DNA from: Lineus longissimus
Taxonomy: Eukaryota; Nemertea; Pilidiophora; Heteronemertea; Lineidae
Reading direction: 5' to 3'
Assembly: GCF_910592395.1 (NCBI RefSeq)
Contig: NC_088308.1
Coordinates: forward strand, 4,402,001 to 4,466,000
DNA: 64,000 bases
The translations under genes and the position numbers were made by a program. Below, in pieces: positions 53,201 through 63,020 of this stretch; position 1 is the stretch's first letter; each line of letters opens with the position of its first letter. The notes under the pieces were generated by a model. That model worked only from the letters and a program-made list of their open reading frames with translations. It was not told where the DNA came from and did no database searches.

Positions 53201-55971
53201 CCAACAGCAGTGTTGGAAAAGTTAAATTCTCTATTTGATGATATCCAAAGTTTTCCGACGGTTGGTAAAATTTGAAACTGGGGAGCAGAATTAAAGTATT
53301 TTCATCATATATTGATCCTTTTCCAGAACAAACGATGGCAGAAGCTGTTATTTGCCCTGTGCTTCTTCCATGCCATTGTACAAGAGAGGAGAAAGTTTGG
53401 GCCCCTCGGCTGGAATATCCCGTATGAGTTCAACGAATCTGATCTCAGAATCAGCATGAGGCAAATGCAGGTTTGTAAACATATCAGTATGAACTCTGCT
53501 ATTTCTTCATTTGCATTTATCTTATTTGGTAATGTGTGCCACTACAAATCGCAGCTGTACTTTCAGGCTTTTCGGTCCACTGCCAAAATGTTTCTGGTTT
53601 GCATGACTGACACTTTAAATGAAATATTTCAGATGTTCTTGAACGACTATGAAGCACTTCCTCTTGAGGCTCTGACGTATCTGACCGGCCAGTGTAACTA
53701 CGGAGGCAGAGTAACAGACGATAAGGATCGCCGTCTGCTCGTCTCGATTCTCTCCATCTTCTATAAAGAAAACGTCATCACCCAAGAAGGCTATTCATTC
53801 TCCAATAGTGGTCTGTACACAGTACCCCCGGAAGGAACATACCAGAGTTTTGTGGATTTCATCCGTGCTCTTCCACATGTCCCGAACCCCGAGGTATACG
53901 GTCTTCACGAGAACGCCGACATAACCAAGGACAACCAAGAAACCCAGACGTTGTTTGAGGGTATTTTGTTAACGTTGCCAAGGCAGACCAGTGGAGGCGG
54001 AAAGTCATCTGGCGATGTCATCCAGGACTTGGCAGAAGATATCCTCAACAAACTTCCCCAGAATTACAATATGGAAGCTGTAAGTTTTATATGATTGTCA
54101 CCTTTTACAATTCTTAACATGCGAATGCTGATGATATCTGAGACTTATATACATCTACTGTGTTCATCAAGAATCTTAACTAAAGTCGGACTTCCCAGAT
54201 ACACCAATATCACACTGTTTTTAAGGGTGTATGCACCATTTCTGGAGGTTAAAATCTGACATGGAAAATCAAGTCACAATTCCTTACCTTATCATTTGCT
54301 TTCAGGTCATAGCCAAGTATCCCGTCGTCTACAATGAATCAATGAACACAGTATTACGTCAGGAACTGATTCGCTACAACCGGCTGATCTCAGTTGTGCG
54401 CGCCAGTTTACAAAATCTCAAGAAGGCCATCATAGGTCTCGTTGTCATGTCCTCAGAACTTGAGGAGGTGTTTGGCAGCATGTTGGTCGGGAAGGTTCCC
54501 AGCGTGTGGGCGTCCAAGTCATACCCATCCCTGAAACCCTTGGGTAGTTATGTGAATGATTTACTTGTGAGGTAAGTGAACCTGCTATGAATCTGTCACC
54601 TGGTCTCATGCAAAGGACTCCCCAGAATTGAACCCGGGCCCTATTGGGTTGTAGCTAGCAATGTTAACCACTGCGCTATGAGGCTCCCCTCATCATCTAG
54701 GCTTAGCATGATCTCTTGATCTCAGCATCATTAGGAGCTTATCCTGGTTAAAAGGACTCCATCTCCCCCTTTCTCATCACATCATCACAAATATTTTCTA
54801 TATGTGACTATAATTCTGGGAGTTTATTCTTTATCTTTTAGATTGAAGTTCTTCCAAGATTGGATCGAAAATGGTGCGCCGCCAACATTCTGGCTCTCTG
54901 GTTTCTACTTCACCCAGTCGTTCTTGACGGGCGTTTCCCAGAACTACGCTAGGAAGTACACGATCCCGATTGACAAACTTGGCTTCCAGTTTGACATGAT
55001 GTCAGAGGAGAGACACATACCTACAAAGCCTGATGATGGTGCTTACGTATACGTAAGTATTAGTTAAACCTTTCATGAACTTCCAAACCTTGACTCAGTA
55101 AGGTAGAGTGGTACAATTATAGGCCCCCAGAAAAAAAGCTGGCAGTACACATTTAGTTTCATTAAAATATTGAATGGATTGCTGATGGTCAAGAAATAAG
55201 TATTTTCTTTTTTTTCCTCACGATTACTTACTTTCAAATTGCATTCTTTGTTTGTGTTGTAACGCGCTACTTTTTCTTCTTACAGGGTTTGTTCCTTGAA
55301 GGTGCCAGATGGGATCGGGAAAGATACGCCATCAACGAATCTCTGCCGAAGATTCTGTTTGATACATTGCCTGTCGTATCCTTTTAAACATCAATTGCAG
55401 TTGCTATTACAACCGGTTGACTTGTGTTGCAAAATTCTAGATCATTACGTTAATGTCAAGTTTGTTCATATCAAAGATGGTGCATTTCAGTGGTATCACA
55501 TGTCAACCTTGTACGGATGCTGATGGATGACACGTCAGTGTTTGTGGCCCCGTCGTCATTCAGACTTGTCAGTTAATCAATTACATCGCGGTACACATGA
55601 CATGTAGTGACGCTTGAAAGATTGACATGTGGCCATGGACAGCAGAATGATGATGGTACGTCATGATATCATGAATAGTATTCAAAGAGATTTCAAATCT
55701 TCCAAGATTTGTAAACTCTTGTGTCCACTGCCAGTACGTGTTTTCCTTAACTAACGATTTACAGATTTGGCTAAAACCTGGAATCATTGAAGAATTCGAA
55801 ATCAAACCAACCTACAGCAGTCCAGTGTACAAAACTACAGCCCGAAGAGGAACATTATCGACAACAGGTCATTCAACAAACTTCGTACTTATGATCGAAA
55901 TTCCGTCCGACAAACCGCAGAGTCATTGGGTGAATCGAGGAGTGGCGTGTATTTGTCAACTTGATGACTAA
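28275..55971 (+). CDS. DNAH3: Dynein axonemal heavy chain 3 (inner arm)
   Basis: ATP-driven microtubule motor of an axonemal inner dynein arm. Fifty-three coding exons assemble in frame to 4067 aa (human DNAH3 about 4116); exon coordinates are given with the domain entries. Order: tail 1-699, linker 700-1298, six AAA modules, stalk with microtubule-binding tip between AAA4 and AAA5, and C-terminal domain ending in CICQLDD. P-loops: AAA1 GPAGTGKT (1381-1388), AAA2 GEPLGGKT (1662-1669), AAA3 GPTGTGKS (2024-2031), AAA4 GIGGSGRQS (2384-2392). I assign DNAH3 rather than DNAH7/12 because the tail shares distinctive DNAH3 phrases: [26 protein letters not shown] and the [17 protein letters not shown] block. 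The paralogue call is from memory and less certain than the dynein identity. The gene is divergent to FBXW10, and its last intron is U12-type. Confidence 0.95.
32133..33528 (+). other. DNAH3 intron 9, nothing recognised
   Basis: A 1,396-base intron, phase 0, AT-rich. I found no additional in-frame exon with plausible splice sites and no identifiable mobile element. Confidence 0.5.
35628..38939 (+). other. DNAH3: DNAH3 linker (DHC_N2) region (residues 700-1298)
   Basis: Seven exons: 35628-35818, 36190-36421, 36600-36811, 36972-37178, 37512-37682, 37952-38214, 38419-38939. This mechanical element swings across the AAA ring during the power stroke. Recognisable conserved linker phrases are [32 protein letters not shown] and PHLKKCFE, which are near-invariant in dyneins. 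All splice junctions fall in frame and none of these phrases is broken. Confidence 0.93.
37211..37275 (+). mobile_element. tRNA-like SINE head in DNAH3 intron
   Basis: Inside intron 37179-37511. TGTGGTGCAGACCTC resembles an A-box, and TTGGTTCAAATTCC at about 37254-37267 fits the B-box GGTTCRANNCC exactly. Spacing of about 35 nt is as in tRNA genes. No intact acceptor stem was recognised. Confidence 0.4.
39243..40553 (+). other. DNAH3: DNAH3 AAA1, main ATPase site (residues 1299-1596)
   Basis: Exons 39243-39441, 39634-40033, 40260-40553. Walker [10 protein letters not shown] at 1381-1389 (Lys1387) and Walker [10 protein letters not shown] with the catalytic Glu1434. Sensor region TMNPGYAGR is present. 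All residues needed for ATP hydrolysis are intact. [20 protein letters not shown] just upstream is the dynein-specific entry to AAA1. Confidence 0.97.
40739..42252 (+). other. DNAH3: DNAH3 AAA2 (residues 1597-1950)
   Basis: Exons 40739-40891, 41107-41460, 41698-42252. P-loop GEPLGGKT at 1662-1669 and Walker-B-like [17 protein letters not shown], which has the dynein AAA2 form in which the hydrolytic acid is absent, so AAA2 is expected to hold nucleotide without turnover. [24 protein letters not shown] is the usual end of the large subdomain. Confidence 0.95.
42383..44488 (+). other. DNAH3: DNAH3 AAA3, regulatory ATPase site (residues 1951-2340)
   Basis: Exons 42383-42666, 42892-43156, 43401-43586, 43843-44069, 44279-44488. 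Walker [10 protein letters not shown] at 2024-2032, Walker [12 protein letters not shown], sensor [11 protein letters not shown]. All are intact, so AAA3 should bind and hydrolyse ATP and gate AAA1 as in other dyneins. [12 protein letters not shown] closes the module. Confidence 0.95.
44219..44268 (+). repeat. 9-bp tandem repeat beside a splice acceptor
   Basis: Five head-to-tail copies of a TGCTGATAA-type unit (one copy with TTA) in the intron just before the exon at 44279. Each unit contains CTGAT, a good metazoan branch-point core (CTRAY). The five candidate branch adenosines lie 16, 25, 34, 43 and 52 nt before the acceptor. Confidence 0.9.
44719..44825 (+). repeat. Imperfect tandem duplication in DNAH3 intron
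   Basis: Two copies of a segment running from GTGAAACTCC through CATCTGTTGAGAGAAACATT, starting near 44719 and 44791, separated by a CTCTGCCTCTGCCTCTGAT stretch. The second copy carries a small internal deletion. Non-coding. Confidence 0.8.
45380..45556 (+). repeat. Recent tandem duplication of about 90 bp in DNAH3 intron
   Basis: Two near-identical units, starting at 45380 and 45472, each running from CCAATGAATA through a TCATCGGGG core and GTGTGAGGTGAATTT to GAGAATAATGTTT. Differences are one A in a homopolymer, one C/T change and a short CATGTA insertion. The second unit ends about 9 bases before the acceptor of the exon at 45566, so the duplication includes the presumed branch-point zone. 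Confidence 0.9.
45566..46743 (+). other. DNAH3: DNAH3 AAA4 (residues 2341-2588)
   Basis: Exons 45566-45818, 46052-46405, 46610-46743. The nucleotide loop reads GIGGSGRQS at 2384-2392, with Arg in place of the Walker A lysine. This is the usual axonemal-dynein form rather than a mutation. Walker-B-like FLFSDNQI and the [24 protein letters not shown] motif follow, which in dyneins lead directly into the stalk. Confidence 0.95.
47023..49202 (+). other. DNAH3: DNAH3 stalk and microtubule-binding domain (residues 2588-2968)
   Basis: Exons 47023-47308, 47592-47759, 48094-48311, 48527-48734, 48942-49202. The outgoing coiled-coil helix runs from about [14 protein letters not shown] to [16 protein letters not shown]. 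The globular tip spans about [17 protein letters not shown] to [13 protein letters not shown], and the return helix [15 protein letters not shown] to LGGEKDRW. The arrangement and length match the axonemal inner-arm type. The tip binds the B-tubule. Confidence 0.94.
49529..51225 (+). other. DNAH3: DNAH3 AAA5 (residues 2969-3281)
   Basis: Exons 49529-49730, 50058-50365, 50677-50862, 50983-51225. There is no P-loop, as expected for this module. [18 protein letters not shown] and [15 protein letters not shown] are the hallmark AAA5 phrases. The last two exons continue into the helical segment before AAA6. Confidence 0.94.
54615..54688 (-). mobile_element. tRNA-derived SINE or tRNA pseudogene, antisense in DNAH3 intron
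   Basis: On the minus strand a tRNA-like head is clear: a GGGAGCC start, the A-box TAGCGCAGTGG (an exact match to TRGCNNAGTGG) and the B-box GGGTTCAATTC flanked by CCCGG/CTGGG, which can form a T-arm. The acceptor stem is imperfect and the anticodon arm is poor, so this is a SINE head or pseudogene rather than a functional tRNA. It lies in intron 54572-54841. Confidence 0.7.
55376..55764 (+). other. U12-type (minor spliceosome) intron in DNAH3
   Basis: The last DNAH3 intron. The donor is GTATCCTTT and TTCCTTAAC at 55743-55751 is the exact U12 branch-site consensus. The branch adenosine lies 14 nt before the acceptor AG at 55763-55764. The phase is 0. Splicing joins DTLPV to IWLKPG, a conserved junction in axonemal dynein heavy chains, so the boundaries are supported by the protein. 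Confidence 0.94.
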
Positions 55972-57200
55972 GTAACTGTGGATATGGGAGACATTTTGAA
56001 CACTTTGTGCCAAAATGTGATTAGAATCACAGTGTGCTCTCTCTTCCAGCTAAAGTTTTGACCATGGATTAATAGCAATGTTCTCCAACTGGGCCTGGTT
56101 TAAATTTCTGTGTTAAAGGCTAAGTTCGTTAACATTGTGCTGTTTTCTGAGTACCAAACAATAATGATATAACATAAAAAATGAATAAAAATTTATTACT
56201 AAATCGACTAAAACAGCAAAATAACACAGAAATATAAGCCTTGCATGAACTAAGTGACCTATCCGTCGAGGTGAATTTCATAAGATTTAGTTAGTCTATC
56301 AACAGCTTTGGGTTCATTAATTGATTCTCAGGCAACCTGTATTTTGAGTCATTTTTTTCAGACTGTGATATTTCCAATGCCAAATCTCAGACAACTTCAG
56401 GAAAGAATTTGATATCTTCTGATAAGCATATCCTAAAATCTGTGTGTGTAAATAGGTCCTGCAACTTGTACATGAATATGGCTTATCACCTGGATTTCAG
56501 ATCTGCTTAATTCTGTCGGAATTTTCTGCTTGGGATTTTCTATGGTTAGTATTTGTTGTTAATGGTTCTATGACCATAATATAGAAACGTGATAGCCATG
56601 CAGTGAACCTCAGTTCGTTTTCTTTTCTTTACGATCTTGCCATGTATATTGTCGCTTTTTTCTTAGTCTTTCATGAGTAATTAGTTGCCCGCATTTCTTT
56701 TTTGAAAACTGCAGATTCCTTTCAGTGAAATTGGTCCAGTTATGCTGATTCTTAATTTCGATTTTATAGAAGTTTCATTGTAACTCTCTCGGTGTTTGGT
56801 AAGATTGATATACATGTTGATTTGTGTGGATGTGGTATAATAGAAAGATGCCGATGGCTCACATAACTGAGCAGACACAGTAATTGTGATTTTCATGAAT
56901 CAAAAAAGGAAGAATGCAGTGATTGAATTCCGTCCAGGTTACTTAGCATATCTGTCTTTAACTCCAATGAGCTGGTTTTTTCTCCGCCAAAAAAGATTGA
57001 CATTTTCCGTCCAGCCAAATTAATCATTAATATATCAATTAGTATTCCAATATTTTGTATATAAACATGTATCAGATGTGATATTTTGTATAGAAATGTT
57101 TCTCGATAGACCTGTACCTATAATAGTATTTTTGCTATTTTGTGTAAATATGTGTTAATGACATGATTTCTGATTATTAAATGAGTGTTACAAATACATA
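55972..57200 (+). other. DNAH3: DNAH3 3' UTR
   Basis: AT-rich sequence after the DNAH3 stop. Candidate poly(A) signals are AATAAA at 56184-56189 (about 0.2 kb after the stop) and ATTAAA at 57176-57181, the latter followed by a T-rich stretch. Both could be used, giving short and long 3' UTRs. No coding signal was seen. Confidence 0.5.
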
Positions 57201-57869
57201 AGATCTTTATTTTTTTAATTACAAATAGTTTTTCTTCTTTGTTATTAAAAAAACCCAGCTGTTATTCCTCTGAGAAATTGTAAATACTCACTTTGCAAAC
57301 TAAACTGTAAAACATGAAATTTTTTCATCTGAATTAGACCTGTGTAGAGTTGAGTCATTGAGTTCAAAACTAGAGAGGGGTCTACTGTAGCTTGATAAAG
57401 ATATGGTAATATTGAATTAACCTGTATTTGAGCCAGATGATTATGACTCTCAGTATATGATGGCTCTCGTGTCTCGCGAGATCTTTTGGTAGCTCCTCCA
57501 AGCTGCTCTTCAACACTGTTAAGTTGGCATGACTCAACTGTTTGCAAACCCATTTTTGAGGCACAATTGTAAAGATAAGGCACTTCATGGGGCTTGTCTG
57601 ATATAGACCAGGCTATTGTATATCATAATATATTATCTAGCCTTCCTATGCCAATACGCAACCTGATCCTTGGTTTTAATCTATTGACCTGGTGACCCGT
57701 TTTGTTCGATATTGTGAACTTATTCTCCAACCTTTGCATGGGGCTGACGGTTGTAAAATAAGGTGATTTCCTGTTGTCACATGGACAAGAATTAATCAGG
57801 GAAAATAGGACAGAGGAAGTGATAAAACCACAACTCCAGTGTTTTTGATTCAGTTCAGGAGACGGTACA
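57201..57869. other. DNAH3-lipase spacer and lipase 5' region
   Basis: About 0.67 kb before the lipase start codon. A minus-strand open frame at 57245-57583 (112 codons) has no recognisable similarity or splice context. No promoter motif was confidently placed. Confidence 0.45.
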
Positions 57870-60800
57870 ATGGCTGTCCTGAGGTTTCTCTCCATGTGCC
57901 TCTGTGTTCTTGTCGTCGTACCCTTCCCAAGCTCAACCCAGCCAATCAACTTTGTACTACCAAAACTATCTGATCTACCGTCACCTGGGGACCTCTTCAA
58001 CAAATTCCAGACAGATATGGAACAGATTAAAAATGACTTCAGTGCGATGAAAGCTGAGATGGATGAGTTGGAAATGCCTCCGATCGACTGGGATGCTATG
58101 GCAGAAGTGAGAGAGGCGGTGCTGGAATACATAAACGACCCCAAGGGAAACTGTGATAAGATACCACATGGAAAATCGGAGGACCCGGAGGTCCATATGA
58201 CTCCTGTAAGTGGAAGATGATTACATTATTCTCATTGGATTAATAAATAAATCGCTTGTTTCAGAACTCATTAATGAAATGTCGTCTTTCATCTCTTTTA
58301 GTGTGAGTTGGTTAAACATCTTGGCTATCCATGCGAGGACTATGAAGTCGTCACAGAGGATGGTTACATTCTTGGCATTCAGAGAATTCCTTATGGCAAA
58401 GGACAGAAGCCAGGTGAGACTGACATTTGGCTTTGAACTGTCAAAGGGGTGTCACAAGGACCCAAAAGGTGCACAACCATAGTGTCATGCAACAACTCTT
58501 GTCTCGTCTTAGAGGAGGAATATTCCCTGGTGAATAACACCTCCAAGCAAAAGCTGAAGAAGAACTGTCAAAAATACAACTTAATGATAACAGTGCCTTT
58601 TATAGTGTTTCATACTAAACTCTGCCTGTCTGAAGGTGGTTTGCTCCTAGGCCTACAATATCAACTTCACCTGTCACTTTTATGAGATCTCGACTCCATT
58701 GAGGCACTTCAAGGTATCGAGTGGTATTTGTAATGCTCAATTGCATTCAATCTGGAATGCGCAAACTTTGATTTTACAGGTTTCAAACCTCCTCTGTCTG
58801 TTAATTGACTCCCTTTCAAGCTTAGTCAATAATAACTTAAGGTTATAATTTGTCCCACTTTGGTATTCCAGGCCCTCGACCAGTTGCGTTCTTGCAGCAT
58901 GGTCTGCTGGACAGCGCGGCTACCTGGGTGGCCAATCTTGCCAACGAGAGCCTTGGTACTGTGCTGGCTGATGCTGGGTATGATGTGTGGATGGGCAACG
59001 TGAGAGGGAACACTTACTCGAAGGGACACACAAAGTTGGATCCATTGAAAGACAAAGCTTACTGGGAATTCAGGTAAGGTGAAGAAATGCTATTGTGACG
59101 TCTCTGCAAGGATTTGTGTCAATCTGTTTCAAAAATAGAGATGGCTGCTTTACAGGCCTGACAGGGGAGATTTTTTCGCCTTAATGTGAGGGATGTCCCT
59201 TGTTACTAATTCATTTAGAGAAGTCGATATACGACGTACCTCAGAATCGAACTTCGACCCAGAAGTGTACTAGTGGTCAAGTTGTGAACCAAATGGCTGC
59301 GCTATGTAGCTGGTCAGAGATGTACTGGTAGGCTATCTTTATAGATGTTCAATCTTGTTGTTCCAGTTGGGATGAAATGGCTTGTTTCGATCTCCCAGCA
59401 ATGATCAATTACGCGTTACTCATCTCTGGACAACCTAAACTCTATTACATCGGCCACTCCCAGGGTACTATGATTGGCTTTGCCCGCTTCAGTGAAGACC
59501 AGGAACTAGCTCAGAAAGTGGAATACTTCTTTGCTCTTGGACCAGTTACTACAGTTGGTGCAATCAAGAGCCCAATGCGTCTGCTGGCACCGTTTTCAAA
59601 AAATATCAAGGTACACTGCATATGATTGTATGTTTTTGCTTTTCCTTGAATATAGTAAGCGTCATTTGTGATTTGTGGCATCTCGCCAATGCTTGGAACT
59701 GTCCTCTGAGATGGTGTGACTTGCCCACTGGAATCTCCTTTAGGATTGCGATGGTCCCCAAACCACACAAATCTCCCACAGCGAACTGACCAACGGATGA
59801 GACAGCCAGGGGAGGGGCTTGTTGCCAAGACATGTCAAATCGACACAATTTCTTTTTAGTGGTATCCCATGTTTCAAGCTTTCATTATATAAATTTCTTT
59901 CACACTGGCTTTCAACTCTGATAATCTATTTTCAGTTCTTGTACTACGCCTTAGGAGGGAATGGGGAATTCTTATCAAGTTCCCCTCTGATTCGGTGGCT
60001 GGGGAGGACCGTGTGCCGGGAGCCAGTTGGTGTCATCTGTGAGAACATCCTGTTTTTGGTGGCAGGATTTGATTGTACCGATCTTAATGTGGTAAGTTAG
60101 TCTTCTTCTTGTTTAGCGTTCTGTCTGCACCTGGAGAGGTGATATTCTCCAGGGAGTATTCCTCCTCCAAGGCGGTACTGAAAGGTTTATTAGGAGTGGT
60201 CCTTCTGAGATTGTTATGTACTGTCTTTGTGTGTGACCCTGGCACTTTACCATTTCCCAGTATATTATAATAGATAAATATATATATTTGCCACTGATCT
60301 CTAAGCTTCTTATAATTTCCACTTGCCTGTTCAAGTATACAGTGCCAAAGAGCTTATTGTACTAATGGATGCTCACAATGCCAGGGGAAAATACATTATT
60401 TCCACTTGACAATGCATCTGTGACATTGTCTGCATGACTCATCATTAGACCTGCTGCAGATACCTGCAGCCTCCATGCAGACAAATGTGTGTCAAGCTAG
60501 CATGTGTTATTCTAATTGTATTGCACGTATTGCAATATTGGCTTTCTATGGTTTAGATTATCAGGTTACTTGGACATTATGTTGAGTGTGAATGGGTACC
60601 TCCTACATGTACATGCAAGGACAAGCAGGATTATTCTTCATTATTAGCATTGTGTCATATTGCAGATAAGAACGAATAGAAAATGATGAGGCATTCCAAA
60701 CAGGGATTTGCAGACAATTTAATGGTCTTCCAAAGCATTTTGATTCAAAAATGTTAAATAGTATAATCTTTTTCCAGACAAGAATCCCAGTCTATGTATC

Positions 60801-61884
60801 TCATACACCTGCAGGGACCTCTGTACAAAATGTGGTCCATTTTGCTCAGGTTAGTATCAGCAACACTACGTATTAGTTCTAATCATCAGGGAACAGCCTT
60901 CCATCTTTTTCCTTTGTATGATTTAGTCACATTTACCCAATAAAATATATTGTCTCCAACAATTACAAGCATGGGTGTTCCAGTGATGTGCTTCTGATAG
61001 GACAAACTTGAGATATTTTACCCAAAATGTCTCGTCCAACTGGATTGAACCTCGCAGGTATAGAAAATTCGTTGGTCCTTTTCAAACAGCGCAAAGTATT
61101 TTGCAATTTGCTTTGTATTTTCTGTTCACTTGTTTGTAATTTACACTTTCAGCAAGTTCAGACCAAGAAATTTCAAGCATATGACTACGGAAGAACAGGA
61201 AATCTTAAACATTACAACCAGGTGAGTTAATGTCAAAGAATGCAGGCCTCTCCTATTTCCTGCCAAGAGCAAAAAGTTCGGTTTGAAATAAGGTGCCCAG
61301 CAAGGCAATGTAGTATGGTGAAAAAGTCTAATCCCGACACTTTGAAGACATCTATTGTCTCCATGACTAGTGACTCCATGTTTGGTGACTGTGGTTGACA
61401 TAAGCTTTAGACTGTTAAACAATGACAACCGATTAGTAATATCAAATAAATGGGAGTCTGTGTTCTTCCTTTTCTTCTCCTGCTACATTCTCAATTAGAT
61501 ATGCACAAAGAGCAAAAGACAATGTCACAACCAAGTTCTAAAGGACATGTTGTTGAATTCCAGTTATGAATAATAATTAGACCAAAACATTTTCTTATCT
61601 TTCAGACAACACCTCACGAATACCACCCAGAAAATCTTAAAATCCCTGTGGCACTCTATTGGGGTGGAAAAGACTGGCTGGCAGATCCAAAAGATGTCGA
61701 ACTGCTCATCCAAAAGTTGGTCCACATTGACCACAACCAATACATTCCCTCATTTGACCATTTGGACTTTGTGTGGGGTTTGGGAGGAGATAAACTTGTC
61801 TACCAAGATGTTATAACTGTGATGAAGAAGCATCCCATTCAGGTGATCGGTCAAAGTCATGATGCACTGCATGAGGGGTTATGA
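57870..61884 (+). CDS. Secreted acid (gastric/lysosomal-type) lipase with N-terminal insertion
   Basis: Alpha/beta-hydrolase hydrolysing triacylglycerols or cholesteryl esters, of the LIPA/LIPF family. Eight exons: 57870-58205, 58302-58413, 58872-59073, 59367-59610, 59936-60091, 60778-60849, 61153-61221, 61606-61884, giving 489 aa. [18 protein letters not shown] is a signal peptide, so the protein is secreted or lysosomal. Lipase-core landmarks: [21 protein letters not shown], oxyanion loop FLQHGLLDS (159-160), nucleophile elbow GHSQG with Ser248, Asp420 (in GGKDWLADP) and His449 (FDHLDFVWG); the Ser-His spacing of 201 matches the family. Family members have about 400 aa. The excess is a segment at about 20-110 between signal peptide and core, Pro-rich then helical and acidic, which I do not recognise. 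Which animal paralogue it corresponds to cannot be decided. Confidence 0.93.
59235..59320 (-). mobile_element. tRNA-derived SINE-like element, antisense in lipase intron
   Basis: Intron 59074-59366. On the minus strand ACATAGCGCAG (A-box start) is followed about 45 nt later by the B-box-like GAAGTTCGATTCTGAGG. The CATAGCGCAG core is shared with the element at 54615-54688, suggesting the same tRNA-derived family, here with an expanded D-arm. Confidence 0.5.
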
Positions 61885-62762
61885 CTGAGTCTGATGTGGC
61901 ATTTGAAAAAGTTGCTTAGTTTTACTACGAGTGTCCTGAGTGTTGCATGTCTTCGAGGAGGACAGTCTCTAGATAATGCTGGGCCAGCATAGTTTTCTGA
62001 TCTCCTGTGTACGGTGGACACTGCAAAGGTGGTGTCTGCAAACAGTTGGTAGAAAGTTTTTGTACATTTTCTGATCCATCCAAGAACTGCTATCTGTACA
62101 AGAACTCTGAAAACTTCCATTAGTGCCAGCCCGGCATTATCTGGAGACACTCCAGCATCCTCTCACCCTTAAAACTGCGATTATCTTGAGGAAATCATCA
62201 ATGGTGTGATTTTCAAGCGATTTGTAATACATGTGTAACCATTCATATGTATTTTCAATCGCCACAATGTTTTTATCGGATGTTTAAATTCAATGTCTGT
62301 CTGGTGTCATGGTGGCCCCTGATTACCAATAACTCAATGTCCAAAGACTTCTGTGATATGAAACAATAGATTGGCTAGTTGCATTTATTTAATTTGTCTT
62401 TCGAAATAGATTTAGTGCCCACAAAAATTACAGAATATAAATGGACAGGTGTCCTAGGTTACCCAGATTTCTTCTCTTAGGGGCATTCTGACCAGGGACT
62501 TTCTGGTTGTGGTGTATGATTGGAGTTCATGCTTGATGATGAAATTCTGTTTTTAATTTTGAACGAGTGTCCAGTAATTTAGGAATCTCATTCTGAAAAT
62601 AACTCTCATGTTTTCTGCAGATCAATTTGACTTAAAAGGGTCTTCTGTCTAGATTTGTTAAATGATGTCCTCATTAAAAAATCTGAATTTATCATTTTGA
62701 AATGACTTGTTGAGTTTTATTTCTATCTTCTCGTTCATCATTTTCCACAACTTGCCACACTA
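61885..62762 (+). other. Lipase 3' UTR
   Basis: AT-rich sequence after the TGA at 61882-61884, without coding character. ATTAAA at 62672-62677 followed by a GT/T-rich stretch is the best poly(A) signal; an AATAAA at 62906-62911, inside the repeat region that follows, is an alternative. Confidence 0.5.
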
Positions 62763-63020
62763 AATGGTGTCCTAGGACTGTACACCCAGCAGTTCTCCCC
62801 CTTAGAGAGTAAAATTTCCATGGCTTGACAGCCAACAGTGTGAATGATTGAGAACGAATTGTCCTCTCATCTCAGTGGTATCACCAAACTGTGAGCCCCC
62901 TTGAGAATAAAGTGTCCTCGGATCTCAGTGTATCTCAAGATTGTACAACCAACAGTGAGCCCCCAGTGTCCTCGTAGGATGCTTGGTATCACAGATGGAC
63001 ACCCAACAGTACCTTTCCTT
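62763..63020. repeat. Degenerate tandem repeat, about 50-90 bp period
   Basis: Four diverged units, each starting with a GTGTCCT/TTGTCCT motif (near 62769, 62859, 62911 and 62967), most with ATCTCAGTG-type and CCAACAGTGAGCCCCC-type segments. No reading frame is maintained. Confidence 0.65.

Larger units (their letters stand above)
51400..55971 (+). other. DNAH3: DNAH3 AAA6 and C-terminal domain (residues 3282-4067)
   Basis: Exons 51400-51560, 51814-51971, 52218-52579, 52862-53176, 53327-53470, 53633-54079, 54306-54571, 54842-55052, 55286-55375, 55765-55971. AAA6 lacks nucleotide motifs. It contains [39 protein letters not shown] and [12 protein letters not shown], all typical. The C-terminal part has [32 protein letters not shown] and [15 protein letters not shown], and the stop is TAA at 55969-55971. 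The last junction uses a U12-type intron. Confidence 0.95.

Noticed and set aside
57245-57583. 112-codon minus-strand open frame between DNAH3 and the lipase
   Set aside because: No recognisable domain, no neighbouring exons; probably chance.
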